Source: Microbacterium sp.
GTDB taxonomy: Bacteria; Actinomycetota; Actinomycetes; Actinomycetales; Microbacteriaceae
Direction: 5' to 3'
Assembly (NCBI RefSeq): GCF_003248605.1
Contig: NZ_QFPF01000009.1
Span: forward strand, 14,266-78,265
DNA: 64,000 bases
How positions within the stretch are numbered: the stretch's first letter is position 1; every line of letters starts with the position of its first letter. A program made the translations under genes and the position numbers. The notes under the pieces are model-generated. The model was not told the origin of the DNA. It saw only the letters and a program-made list of their open reading frames with translations, and made no database searches. Shown piece by piece: positions 17,742 through 29,144 of the stretch.

Positions 17742-19284
17742 TCTCGACCTCGTCGACCGCCACCTCCCACGGCGCCCGCACGGGGAAGTAGGCCTCGAGC
17801 GTCTCGCGCAGGACCCGTTCGCGCACGTCCTCGGGCACCTCGGGACGGCTTCCGTCGTTGAGGCAGAACATGTCGACGTCGCGCTTGGCGAGCAGTCGCT
17901 CCATCTGCGCGAGCGCCGGCTGCAGCGTCGTCTGGATGTATCGCGTGCGCGGCTCGGTGGTCGCGATGGCGCGCCCCGTCATGAGGGCGTAGTAGTGGTA
18001 GAGCGAATTGGTGACCGAGATGTCGGTCGCGGAGCGGAAGGTGGATGCCGCCGTCCGGGCGAAGTCCTCGGGAAACGCCTGCTCGAGCTCGTACATCACG
18101 CTCCGGCGCAGGGGGGCCGCGCAGTGCTCGAGATCGCGGGTGATCACGCGGCCGAACCGCTGCTGCAGGAGCGCACGGTTGACCCGGGCGGCGTTGTCGT
18201 GGCCGCTGCGGTCCGTGCTCGTGGGCCCGACCCCGATGCGCACCCCGGACTCGACGAAGCGCGAGACCCCGCCGGGGGTGAAGAACAGCTCGGGGCGCAC
18301 CGCGCGCCCGAAGAACATGTCGTCGTTGGCGTAGAGGAAGTGCTCGGCGAGCCCCTCGATCCGGTGCAGCTGAGCCTCGACGGCGTGGGAGTTGTGCGTG
18401 GGCAGCACCGAGGTGTCGGCGAAGAACTCCTCGCTGCGCACGACCGTGACCTTCGGGTGCTCGGCGAGCCACCAGGGCGCGGGGCTGTCGGTGGCGATGA
18501 AGATCCGGCGGATCCACGGCGCGTAGAGGTGCACGCTGCGCAGCGCGTACCTGATCTCATCGACGTGGCGGAAGCGCGCGGAGTGGTCGTCGCCGTCGCC
18601 GACGACGTATCGGCTCATGCGGCGGGCACGCTCCCGCTGGAAGTCGCTGGATGACCCGTCGACCCACGAGAAGACGAGATCCACATCCTCGGTGAATTCG
18701 CCGGGCGTGGGAGTGAACATGCCGTCGATGGTGCGCCACGTGCGTCCGTGCTTCTCGAGCTGCACGATCGTCATGTCGTCCTCGGCGATGATCCGGCGGG
18801 TCAGGGCGTTCGCCGAGGGTGCCGTGATCAGGCCGCCCTCACGACGCCAGAACTCGAGGCGGATGCCGGAATCGGCGCCGTGACGCAGGGTGCCCGCGGC
18901 GGTCGTGCGCGGTCGGTACAGGGTGACGGCGTCGTGCGAGCCGAAGCTGCGGGCGCCGTGATGGGCCAGGGGCCGCACCCGGCCGCCGCGACGGGCGACC
19001 CAGGGCTCGTCGTCGGCGCACAGGGCGATGATCGCCCGGGCACGCTCGACGGCGTCGACCGCGAGAGCCGGGCGGCCGCTCGATCGGCGGATGAGCAGCG
19101 GCTCGACTCCGACAGCCTCGAGCACCGCCGCGATGCGCAGCAGATCCTCGGTCTGGGCCTCGTCCGCGGAGACGTCTCTGATCAGGTGCGGGATGCCGGC
19201 CACGAGCACGACGTCGTCGCGCGCGCCTCCTGACTCCCATCCCCGGGGGACTCCGCTACCGGGCATCGCGTCGAGCAGTGCCAT
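17704..19284 (-). CDS. Stealth-family sugar-phosphate transferase
   Basis: 526 aa. Conserved Stealth regions are visible: CR1 [13 protein letters not shown] (about residue 200), CR2 [25 protein letters not shown] (from about 240; only key parts named: DEIRYALRS and PWIRRI), CR3-like [16 protein letters not shown] with [15 protein letters not shown], and a C-terminal segment [11 protein letters not shown]. The family transfers hexose-1-phosphates to build surface phosphoglycans and includes the GlcNAc-1-phosphotransferase relatives. The first 190 residues are a less conserved extension. It stands alone, with no other glycan genes near. The ATG at 19284 follows AAAGAGGTGG; TAGACT (19333-19338 on the minus strand) may be its -10. 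Confidence 0.88.
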   Translation of the reverse strand: MALLDAMPGSGVPRGWESGGARDDVVLVAGIPHLIRDVSADEAQTEDLLRIAAVLEAVGVEPLLIRRSSGRPALAVDAVERARAIIALCADDEPWVARRGGRVRPLAHHGARSFGSHDAVTLYRPRTTAAGTLRHGADSGIRLEFWRREGGLITAPSANALTRRIIAEDDMTIVQLEKHGRTWRTIDGMFTPTPGEFTEDVDLVFSWVDGSSSDFQRERARRMSRYVVGDGDDHSARFRHVDEIRYALRSVHLYAPWIRRIFIATDSPAPWWLAEHPKVTVVRSEEFFADTSVLPTHNSHAVEAQLHRIEGLAEHFLYANDDMFFGRAVRPELFFTPGGVSRFVESGVRIGVGPTSTDRSGHDNAARVNRALLQQRFGRVITRDLEHCAAPLRRSVMYELEQAFPEDFARTAASTFRSATDISVTNSLYHYYALMTGRAIATTEPRTRYIQTTLQPALAQMERLLAKRDVDMFCLNDGSRPEVPEDVRERVLRETLEAYFPVRAPWEVAVDEVEISRRSAAEPSAG

Positions 19285-19511
19285 CTACCACCTCTTTCTT
19301 CTCGGCGCCCGCCCTCGCGGAGGCCACCCTGAAGTCTAGGTCGGCTGTGTGTCGGGCATGTTGCGGGCCGCGGATGCGTGCGTCGGATGCGCACCCCGGC
19401 GCGGGTGGAGTCCCAGGCTGAATCCAGGTCACGGCCCGGTAACATGGGAGGGATATGCCTGTCGCGTGGGCTGCACCGCCGCGCGGCATCCGATCGGATG
19501 GAGATCCTCCC

Positions 19512-22243
<2,732 letters not shown>

Positions 22244-22310
22244 TCGCCCGGCTCCCGAGCATGCCACGGGGTGTCCGGTGGCCTGCTCGCACCGCGGATA
22301 TCCTGGGCCG

Positions 22311-23537
22311 ATGAGCACCCTCCGTCCCCTCGATCAGTCCTCGAAGCTGAAGAACGTCCTCTACGAGATCCGCGGCAACGCCCTCGTCGAGGCCGCCCGG
22401 CTCGAGGCCGAGGGGCACACGGTGCTCAAGCTCAACACCGGCAACCCCGCCACCTTCGGGTTCGAGGCGCCCTACCAGATCGTCCGCGACATGATCGCCG
22501 CGATCCCCACGGCGCACGGGTACAGCGAGAGCCGCGGCATCCTCTCGGCGCGTCGCGCCGTCGTGTACCGCTATGAAGAGGTCGAGGGCTTTCCACGCAT
22601 CGATCCGGACGACGTGTTCCTCGGCAACGGCGTGTCCGAACTGATCACGATGACGATGCAGGCGCTGCTCGACGAGGGCGACGAGGTGTTGATCCCCGCG
22701 CCCGACTACCCGCTCTGGACGGCCATGACGAGCCTGTCGGGGGGCACTCCCGTGCACTACACGTGCGACGAGGAGAACGAGTGGCAGCCCGATCTCGAAG
22801 ACATCCGCGCCAAGGTCACTCCGCGCACCAAGGCGATCGTCGTGATCAACCCGAACAATCCGACCGGTGCCGTGTACTCGCGGGCCGTGCTCGAGGGGAT
22901 CGCCGAGATCGCCCGGGAGCACTCGCTGCTGGTCCTCGCCGACGAGATCTACGACCGCATCCTCTTCGACGAGGCGACGCACATCCCGATGGCGAGCGTG
23001 GCTCCCGACCTGCTCTGCCTGACCTTCAACGGGCTCTCGAAGACCTATCGGGTGGCGGGCTACCGCTCGGGCTGGATGGTCATCACAGGTCCGCAGCGGC
23101 ACGCGGCCGGATTCCTCGAGGGCATCAACCTCCTGGCCTCGACACGTCTGTGCCCCAACGTCCCCGCGCAGCACGCGGTGCAGGCGGCCCTCAGCGGAGT
23201 GCAGTCGATCGACGCGCTGATCGCGCCGTCGGGACGCCTGCACGAGCAGCGCGATGTCGCGTGGGAGGGGCTGGAGAGCATCCCGGGCGTCTCGTGCGTG
23301 CGCCCGCGGGGAGCGCTCTACGCGTTTCCGCGACTGGACCCCGAGGTGCATGAGATCCGCGACGACGCCAAGCTCGTCTACGACTTCCTGGTGCAGGAGC
23401 ACGTCCTGCTCGTGCAGGGCACCGGGTTCAACTGGCCCACGCCGGATCACCTGCGTGTCGTGACACTGCCCGAGGCGCGCGTGCTCGCGGATGCCGTCGA
23501 GCGGCTGGGCAACTTCCTGTCTTCGTATCGCCAGTAG
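22311..23537 (+). CDS. alaA: Alanine aminotransferase AlaA (PLP fold type I)
   Basis: 408 aa, collinear with E. coli AlaA from SSKLKNVLYEIRG at the N terminus to LLVQGTGFNWPTPDH at the C terminus. It catalyses glutamate-pyruvate transamination to make alanine. Key features are INPNNPTGAVYS (PLP/substrate contact), LADEIYDRILF with the PLP-ring Asp, and FNGLSKTYRVAGYRSGWM with the Schiff-base Lys in SKTYR. The ATG at 22311 follows TATCCT by 6 nt, suggesting leaderless expression separate from secA. Confidence 0.93.
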   Translation: MSTLRPLDQSSKLKNVLYEIRGNALVEAARLEAEGHTVLKLNTGNPATFGFEAPYQIVRDMIAAIPTAHGYSESRGILSARRAVVYRYEEVEGFPRIDPDDVFLGNGVSELITMTMQALLDEGDEVLIPAPDYPLWTAMTSLSGGTPVHYTCDEENEWQPDLEDIRAKVTPRTKAIVVINPNNPTGAVYSRAVLEGIAEIAREHSLLVLADEIYDRILFDEATHIPMASVAPDLLCLTFNGLSKTYRVAGYRSGWMVITGPQRHAAGFLEGINLLASTRLCPNVPAQHAVQAALSGVQSIDALIAPSGRLHEQRDVAWEGLESIPGVSCVRPRGALYAFPRLDPEVHEIRDDAKLVYDFLVQEHVLLVQGTGFNWPTPDHLRVVTLPEARVLADAVERLGNFLSSYRQ

Positions 23538-23555
23538 CGCCCCGCGGGCCCTGAG

Positions 23556-24002
23556 TCAGAGCACGGCCAGGGACGTCGCGCGCCAGCGCCCGTCGGTGCC
23601 CTCGAGCCGCAGGGCGATCGCGCGCGTGCGGTGCGGAGCGGAGATGATCACGACGGCCTCCACCACGCCGTCGGCGGGGCTCATCGATCGGGTGGAGAGC
23701 ACGGCGAGGTGCGGCCTGACGGCCGGGACGCCCCGTGCGCTGCGGGCGCGGGTGGCGAGGTTGCTTCGGGTCACGAGCCGGCGGAAGGCGTCCTCGGAGA
23801 GCCATCGGGCGAGCTGGTCGACCTCCCGAACGCCGGCAAGCACTTCGAGCACGCCACGGGCGAGGTTGGTGACGAGCGGGTCAGGGTCGGGCAGGTCGGA
23901 TGTCGGTGTGCGCTGCCGCGAGAAGTACTCGTCGGACTCGCCCGGATAGGCGCTGCGGCGCGCACGCGGCGCCCCAGCACCGTCGGCGGCGGACCTGCTC
24001 AT
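23556..24002 (-). CDS. Rv3235-family conserved actinobacterial protein
   Basis: 148 aa. A variable, basic N terminus is followed by a compact domain starting near residue 50 (LVTNLARGVLEVLAGVREVDQL) and ending in WRATSLAVL. This layout and the position between secA and the pdtaS region match the Rv3235 family, whose function is unknown. The ATG at 24002 is chosen because GGGGG lies about 5 nt upstream; an ATG four codons earlier (24014) is possible. It is convergent with alaA with an 18-nt gap and divergent from the gene at 24131. Confidence 0.75.
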   Translation of the reverse strand: MSRSAADGAGAPRARRSAYPGESDEYFSRQRTPTSDLPDPDPLVTNLARGVLEVLAGVREVDQLARWLSEDAFRRLVTRSNLATRARSARGVPAVRPHLAVLSTRSMSPADGVVEAVVIISAPHRTRAIALRLEGTDGRWRATSLAVL

Positions 24003-24130
24003 GGAGACCCCCATCTCTCGAGCGTTTGCTGTGTTGGCAGTAGACCACACGCAGCCTAGGAGTAGCCCGGGAAGGGGGCACGTGTGGATAACTCGCCGGG
24101 AGCGCGGCCCGGCTGTCCTAGGGTCGGCGC

Positions 24131-24748
24131 GTGCGCTGGGATCGGCTCTTCGAAGACCTCGAGGATCAACTCGCCTCCGAGTGGGAGGCCGAACGTGCTG
24201 CCCTCGACAGCGAAGCCGAACGCGTCCGGATCGCCAGAATGACGCTGCGGAGCCGACTGAGCGCGCTCGTGGAATCACCGCCGCGGTCCGCCGATCGGGT
24301 CGGCGTGGAGGTGCTGTGCGGCGACGTGCTGACCGGCTCGCTGCGGGCGGTCGGGGCGGATTTCACCGCCATCCGCGCCGACGACGCCGTGCACGGACTG
24401 GTCATCGCCCCGCTGGCGGCGATCGCGTCGGTGGCCGTGGCCCCGCACGCCCTCGTGCGCAGTGCGCGCCCACGGCCGCACGAGCGTGCCCACCTGTCGG
24501 AGCGGCTCACCTTCGGCTTCGTCCTGCGTGATGTCGCTCGCCGCCGTCTCCCCGTGCGTGTGGTGTCCGCGCAGGGTCGGCATCAGACGGGCACGATCGA
24601 TCGCGTGGCGGCCGATCATCTCGATCTGGCGGTGCATGACGCGGGCACGCCCCGGCGTCAGCGGGAGATCACCGCGGTGCGCATCGTGCCGTTCGCCGCG
24701 ATCGCCTGCGTCCACCTCGACGCGGACGCGGCTCCCGCCCTGGTGTGA
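24131..24748 (+). CDS. Conserved hypothetical protein
   Basis: 205 aa of unknown function. The N-terminal 40 residues are acidic and helical (WDRLFEDLEDQLASEWEAER). The rest is beta-rich with two similar halves, each containing a small hydrophobic beta pattern (VEVLCGDVLTGSLRAVGADF and VRVVSAQGRHQTGTIDRVAA). This suggests a tandem Sm/SH3-like barrel fold; that is inference from the pattern alone. It has no membrane segments. The start is GTG at 24131, 6 nt after TAGGGT, so a leaderless mRNA is likely. It is convergent with the HTH gene. Confidence 0.75.
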   Translation: MRWDRLFEDLEDQLASEWEAERAALDSEAERVRIARMTLRSRLSALVESPPRSADRVGVEVLCGDVLTGSLRAVGADFTAIRADDAVHGLVIAPLAAIASVAVAPHALVRSARPRPHERAHLSERLTFGFVLRDVARRRLPVRVVSAQGRHQTGTIDRVAADHLDLAVHDAGTPRRQREITAVRIVPFAAIACVHLDADAAPALV

Positions 24749-24768
24749 CGCGCTGCGGCGTCGGACGA

Positions 24769-25050
24769 TCACTCGGGCCGGTAGCTCGCGCCGCCGCCCC
24801 ACACCTCGGGAAAGCTGGCCGCCTGCGACTGCTGCCACAGGTGCATCTGTCGCGCTTCTTCGACCTGGTCGTCGATGTACCCGCGCAGGCTGTCCTCCTC
24901 GATGCGCCACTTCGCCGGCGAGCCCAGTCGTGCGCCACGCAGGCGACCCTCGTGCACCAGCTCCATGACCTCGGAGACGTCGATGCTCAACAGCTCGGCC
25001 ACCTGTGACGGCGCGAGGTAGCGCACGCCGCCTGGGGAGCTATCGGACAT
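24769..25050 (-). CDS. Excisionase/BldC-type helix-turn-helix protein
   Basis: 93 aa. A single MerR-like/Xis winged helix is visible: YLAPSQVAELLSIDVSEVMELVHEGR followed by wing residues LGSPAKWRIEEDSLRGYI (only these short stretches are diagnostic). The C terminus is polar and acidic. BldC-like proteins of this size regulate development and envelope genes in actinobacteria. It is transcribed divergently from the SAF-domain gene, 136 nt away, and may control it. The ATG at 25050 is chosen by comparison of RBS spacing; 25059 is an alternative. Confidence 0.82.
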   Translation of the reverse strand: MSDSSPGGVRYLAPSQVAELLSIDVSEVMELVHEGRLRGARLGSPAKWRIEEDSLRGYIDDQVEEARQMHLWQQSQAASFPEVWGGGASYRPE

Positions 25051-25186
25051 GACCCCCATTATGGACCCGGCCACGGACGCCCGGATCGCGTGACCTGTGG
25101 ATAACGGGACGCGCCGATCCGCCCGCATCGGCCACGATGGGCGATCGGACAGGGGACGGCCGCCGCGCCGCCCGGAGAGGATCGCC

Positions 25187-25813
25187 ATGACCGCAACGGA
25201 CCCACCCCGACCACGCCGCCGTGTCTTCTGGGCTGACCTGCGTTTCTTCGTCGGCATCGCGCTGATCGCGCTGTCGGTCGCCGGCGTCTGGATCGTGGTG
25301 GATGCTGCCGCGACGACCAGTCCGGTGTTCGCCGCATCGCGCACCCTCATGCCCGGAGACCCCGTGACGGCCGCGGACCTGACTGCCGTCGATGCGGCTC
25401 TCGGTGCGGCGGGGGAGGCCTACTTCGGAGCCGAGCAGCTGCAGCCCGGCTCGGTGGCGACGCGCTCGATCCGCGAGGGCGAACTGGTGCCCCGCAGCGC
25501 CCTCGCGCCGGCGGAGGAGGTGAAGGTCACGACGGTTGTGGTCTCCAGCGCCACGCCGGTGCCCTCCGGGATGGGTCCGGGCGCTCCGGTCGAGCTGTGG
25601 GCCGCCTCCGCGGACGCCGACGGGATCCTGCGGACACCGTCGATCCTCGTGGCCGACGCGACGGTCGCCCGCGTGCGGGAGTCGGGATCGATGATGGGAT
25701 CCGGCGGTACGGATGTCGAGATCGTCATCCCGCGCGCCGACGTCGCCGCGACCCTCGAGGCACTCTCGGCCGGGGCGGCCATCTCGCTCGTCCCGGCGGC
25801 GGTGACAGGATGA
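25187..25813 (+). CDS. SAF domain protein (CpaB/RcpC-like), membrane-anchored
   Basis: 208 aa. A basic N terminus precedes one membrane helix (LRFFVGIALIALSVAGVWIV, about residues 18-37). The SAF domain then starts at about residue 50 (ASRTLMPGDPVTAADLTAVD) and includes ATRSIREGELVPRSAL. SAF proteins of Flp/Tad systems (CpaB) act in pilus assembly, yet no other Tad genes are present here. ATGA overlap with the following CpaE/MinD-like ATPase makes a two-gene unit. GGAGAGG precedes the ATG. Confidence 0.85.
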   Translation: MTATDPPRPRRRVFWADLRFFVGIALIALSVAGVWIVVDAAATTSPVFAASRTLMPGDPVTAADLTAVDAALGAAGEAYFGAEQLQPGSVATRSIREGELVPRSALAPAEEVKVTTVVVSSATPVPSGMGPGAPVELWAASADADGILRTPSILVADATVARVRESGSMMGSGGTDVEIVIPRADVAATLEALSAGAAISLVPAAVTG

Positions 25814-27102
25814 GTGCGCGGATCCTCGTCGCGCTGGGCGGCTCCGCGGCGTCGCGCGTCGCGTCGGAGCTCTCTCGCGCAGGGCTCGAGATCGTGGGCG
25901 TGGTGGATCCGGGCGCGCCCGCTGCGGCAGCATCCGATCTCCTCGCGGCTCCCGATCTCGATCGGACCCGTGACGCGCTCGCGCGCGCGACGGCCATGGT
26001 GCTGCGCGCGGACCGCCGCACGCTCACTGCTGACCTCGTCGCGGCGTGCGATCGTCGCGGGGTGCGGATCCTGCCGGTCTGCGACGACGCCGATGCGCAG
26101 AGGTGGGCGGGGGCCTTCGGGCTGGAGCCCGCGCTGATCGCGGCGGAGGCGTGGGCGGTCATCGACGCGCTGCGGGCCGATCCCGTGCCGGGCGCGACGG
26201 CGGCATTCGGGAGCCGGGGCCGCATCATCGCGGTGTGGGGGCCCGGGGGAGCGCCAGGGCGATCCACGATCGCGTCGCTCATCGCCTTCGAGCTGGCCCG
26301 CGGCGGCCGCCACTGCGCCCTCATCGACGCCGACGTGCACGCGCCCTCCCTCGCGCTCTCCCTGGGGATCGCCGATGAGGGCCCGGGGTTTGCGGCGGCG
26401 TGCCGGCAGGCCGGGCTCGGCTCGCTCGACGCACGCGAGCTGACCCGCATCAGCATCCCGCTCGCGCATGCCGGCGGGGTCGTCGATGTGCTCTGCGGGC
26501 TCAATCGGACGGGTCGATGGCCTGAGCTCGCCGAAGACCGCGTCAGCGCGGCGCTGGAGGCCTGCCGCGAGTGGGTCGACGCCGTGGTCGTCGACGTGTC
26601 TTCGTCGCTCGAGCGCGACGAGGAGCTCATGAGCGATCTCGACGGGCCGCGCCGCAACGGCGCGACGTCGGCCGCCCTGGCGTCCGCCGACCTCGTGATC
26701 GCGGTCTGCGCCGCCGATCCGGTGGGCGTGGCGCGGTTTCTGCGCGGGTACGCGGAGCTGCGCGCGACGATCGGCTCGACGAGGGTCGTGGTGGCTGTCA
26801 ACAAACTGCGCCCGGGCGCCCTCGGATTCGACGCTCGCGGACAGATCCGACGCACTCTCGAGCGGTTCGCCGGCATCGACGACGTGTTCTTCCTTCCGCT
26901 GGACCCCCGGAGCGCGGATGCTGCGGTGCTCCAGGCGCGTCCGCTCGCGGAGGTCTCGCCCCGGTCGCCGCTGGTCGCCGCGGCGCGGCGACTCGTCGGG
27001 GAAGGGGTCCAGCCCGCGGTCGGAGGCGAGCTCGTGCCCGCGGGGTCGCGGGCGACGAAGCGTACACGCCGGCGGGCGGGGACCGACAGGCTCAGCGCCT
27101 AG
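25810..27102 (+). CDS. CpaE/TadZ-like MinD-superfamily ATPase
   Basis: 430 aa. An N-terminal pseudo-receiver-like region (about residues 1-125) precedes a MinD/ParA-type ATPase domain. The deviant Walker A reads GPGGAPGRSTIAS (about 138-150), so the usual second Lys is Arg. A' motif ALIDADVHAPSLALSLG and Walker B-like VDAVVVDVSSSLE follow. A basic tail RATKRTRRRAG ends the protein. TadZ/CpaE proteins position pilus machineries at the membrane; here it is an orphan partner of the SAF protein. Its TAG stop is reused in the -10 hexamer of pdtaS. Confidence 0.85.
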   Translation: MSARILVALGGSAASRVASELSRAGLEIVGVVDPGAPAAAASDLLAAPDLDRTRDALARATAMVLRADRRTLTADLVAACDRRGVRILPVCDDADAQRWAGAFGLEPALIAAEAWAVIDALRADPVPGATAAFGSRGRIIAVWGPGGAPGRSTIASLIAFELARGGRHCALIDADVHAPSLALSLGIADEGPGFAAACRQAGLGSLDARELTRISIPLAHAGGVVDVLCGLNRTGRWPELAEDRVSAALEACREWVDAVVVDVSSSLERDEELMSDLDGPRRNGATSAALASADLVIAVCAADPVGVARFLRGYAELRATIGSTRVVVAVNKLRPGALGFDARGQIRRTLERFAGIDDVFFLPLDPRSADAAVLQARPLAEVSPRSPLVAAARRLVGEGVQPAVGGELVPAGSRATKRTRRRAGTDRLSA

Positions 27103-27105
27103 GCT
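27100..27105 (+). promoter_or_regulatory. -10 hexamer TAGGCT of pdtaS, overlapping the upstream stop codon
   Basis: The TAG stop of the CpaE-like gene (27100-27102) is the first half of TAGGCT. The pdtaS GTG follows after six G residues. The spacing predicts transcription starting at or next to the start codon, giving a leaderless mRNA. Confidence 0.6.
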
Positions 27106-27111
27106 GGGGGG

Positions 27112-28605
27112 GTGTCGACCCTCAGCGAAATCGTCTACGCCCAGGGCCGCGCGACCGAAGCGGACGTGGAGTGGCTGCACCGCCTGGCGGGCGACGGCCA
27201 GCTGCTGGCAGACCTCGCCTTCGCCGACATCGTGCTCTGGGTGCCGACCCCCGACGACTCGTTCGTCGCCGTCGCGCATACGCGCCCCTCGGGCGCTGCG
27301 ACGCTGTTCTATCGGGACATCGTGGGCGACCGGGTGCGGCCGCAATGGCGAACACAGGTGCGCGAGGCGTTCGACTCCGCGCGGATCGTGGACTCCGCGT
27401 CGCCCGACTGGTTCGAGGAGACCCCCACACGTGTGCGGGCGGTCCCCGTGATCAGCGTGCCCGCGCGGGATGGAGCACCCGCACGCGTCGTCGGCGTCCT
27501 CACCCGGCACACCAATCTCGGCGAGGCGCGCACGCCCAGCCGACAGCAGATCACCTTCAACGACTGCGCCGATGACCTGTTCGGCATGGTCGCCTGGGGT
27601 GAGTTCCCGGATCTGTCGGCCCCGACGGGCCCGCGCCGCGGGGCGCCGCGCGCGTCGGACGGTCTGATCCGTTTGGACGTCGACGGCATCACGACCTTCG
27701 CGAGCCCCAATGCGCTCTCCGCCTGGGGGCGGCTCGGCTTCGACGACGAGCTCGAGGGCGAATCCCTCAGCGAGGTGACCACCCGCATCCTTCCCGCCCA
27801 GGAGCAGATCGACGAGTCGCTGCCGCTCGTCGTGACCGGCCGCGCGCCGTGGCGTTCGGACATCGAGGCGCGCGGGGTCGCCGTCTCTCTGCGTGCGATT
27901 CCGCTTCGCCATCACGGCGAGCGCACGGGCGCGATCGTCCTCTGCCGCGACGTGACCGAGATCCGCCACCAGGAGCAGGAGCTGATCACCAAGGACGCGA
28001 CGATCCGCGAGATCCATCACCGCGTCAAGAACAACCTGCAGACCGTCGCCTCACTGCTGCGCATCCAGGCGCGGCGCACGCACTCCGACGAGGCGCGCGA
28101 TGCCCTCACCCAGGCGATGCGGCGGGTGTCGGCGATCGCGGTCGTGCACGACACCCTCTCGGAGGGGCTCACGCAGGCTGTGGACTTCGACGAGGTCTTC
28201 GATCGGGTGCTCAAGCTCGTCGCCGAGGTCGCGGCGGGCGCGGGAACGCGCGCGCAGACCCGATCGAGCGGAACCTTCGGCGAGCTGCCCAGCGAGTACG
28301 CGACGCCGCTCGCCCTCGCCCTCACCGAGCTCGTGACCAACGCCGTCGAGCACGGCCTCGCGGGACGCGAGGGAACCGTCGAGATCGAGGCCAAGCGCAC
28401 CACGTCGCGGCTCAAGGTGAGTGTGCGCGACAGCGGGGTGGGCCTTCCCGAGGGTCAGGTCGGCCGCGGCCTGGGCACGCAGATCGTCCGCACCCTCATC
28501 CAGGGTGAGCTGGGAGGGACGATCGACTGGCACACGATCATGGGCAGCGGCACGGAAGTCACGATCGACATCCCGCTGCGGTGGATCGACCGCGCCAGGA
28601 CCTGA
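27112..28605 (+). CDS. pdtaS: Cytoplasmic sensor histidine kinase PdtaS
   Basis: 497 aa without membrane helices. An N-terminal GAF-like domain (about residues 1-160) and a PAS domain (about 180-290, ending VLCRDVTEIRHQEQEL) precede the HisKA_2 box REIHHRVKNNLQTVASLLR with phosphoacceptor His, and an HWE-like HATPase_c with ELVTNAVEHGL and GRGLGTQIV. This is the architecture of M. tuberculosis PdtaS (Rv3220c), whose partner PdtaR is an ANTAR RNA-binding regulator. No pdtaR is in this window. It is convergent with whiB1, as in mycobacteria. Confidence 0.92.
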   Translation: MSTLSEIVYAQGRATEADVEWLHRLAGDGQLLADLAFADIVLWVPTPDDSFVAVAHTRPSGAATLFYRDIVGDRVRPQWRTQVREAFDSARIVDSASPDWFEETPTRVRAVPVISVPARDGAPARVVGVLTRHTNLGEARTPSRQQITFNDCADDLFGMVAWGEFPDLSAPTGPRRGAPRASDGLIRLDVDGITTFASPNALSAWGRLGFDDELEGESLSEVTTRILPAQEQIDESLPLVVTGRAPWRSDIEARGVAVSLRAIPLRHHGERTGAIVLCRDVTEIRHQEQELITKDATIREIHHRVKNNLQTVASLLRIQARRTHSDEARDALTQAMRRVSAIAVVHDTLSEGLTQAVDFDEVFDRVLKLVAEVAAGAGTRAQTRSSGTFGELPSEYATPLALALTELVTNAVEHGLAGREGTVEIEAKRTTSRLKVSVRDSGVGLPEGQVGRGLGTQIVRTLIQGELGGTIDWHTIMGSGTEVTIDIPLRWIDRART

Positions 28606-28635
28606 TCCGGCGCGGGCGATCCTCGGCGGTCGGGC

Positions 28636-28884
28636 TCAGCTGGCTCGGCGGGCGCGGGCGGCGCGGCGCTTGAGGGCGCGACGCTCGTCTTCGGAGAGGC
28701 CGCCCCAGACGCCGGAGTCCTGCCCCGACTCGAGCGCGTACTGCAGACAGATCTCGGTCACGGTGCAGCGGGCGCAGACGGCCTTCGCCTTCTCGATCTG
28801 GTCGACCGCCGGCCCGGTGTTTCCGACCGGGAAGAACAGCTCGGGGTCGACGGTGAGGCATGCGGCCTTATCGCGCCAGTCCAT
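28636..28884 (-). CDS. whiB1: WhiB1-type iron-sulfur transcription factor
   Basis: 82 aa. Four Cys ligands for a [4Fe-4S] cluster are present: one in DKAACL, two in VCARC and one in EICLQ. They are followed by the turn GVWGG and the basic DNA-binding tail ERRALKRRAARARR. The sequence MDWRDKAACLTVDPELFFP closely follows mycobacterial WhiB1, an essential NO-sensitive regulator that contacts the primary sigma factor. The ATG at 28884 has AAGGAG 8 nt upstream, so it is chosen over longer in-frame starts. A 260-nt non-coding region lies upstream. Confidence 0.94.
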   Translation of the reverse strand: MDWRDKAACLTVDPELFFPVGNTGPAVDQIEKAKAVCARCTVTEICLQYALESGQDSGVWGGLSEDERRALKRRAARARRAS

Positions 28885-29010
28885 GCAGATAGCTCCTTGT
28901 TGCGAGGGGTGGGGGATGAGCGAGTGCTCAGAGTTCGGTTTCGGGTCCGGTACCCTGGTGAGGTGCGAGCAGGAAGCTCGCCCCACGGCGCTGTGGGAGC
29001 ACATGGCTTG

Positions 29011-29025
29011 TCCCATCGTCCCACA
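29011..29025 (-). promoter_or_regulatory. 15-bp motif shared with the mtrA / MoxR-operon intergenic region
   Basis: On the minus strand this is TGTGGGACGATGGGA, 127 nt upstream of whiB1. It matches 13 of 15 bases at 8700-8714. The 260-nt whiB1 upstream region otherwise shows a loose 7-bp inverted repeat (TGTGGGA 28992-28998 with TCCCACA 29019-29025) but no gene. Confidence 0.4.
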
Positions 29026-29144
29026 CGTCCCCGGACTGATCAAGGGTTCGTCCGGGTGTTTCCTGTGCACATTGCTGAGCGTTCGCTCTCAGCCCTGGAG
29101 GATCCGAACAACTTCGGGTGCGTCCCGCAGAGAGAGGCCGTCGA

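Noticed and set aside
24769-25050. Phage excisionase as a sign of a prophage
   Set aside because: No integrase, att repeats or phage genes are nearby; the HTH type is also used by chromosomal BldC-like regulators.
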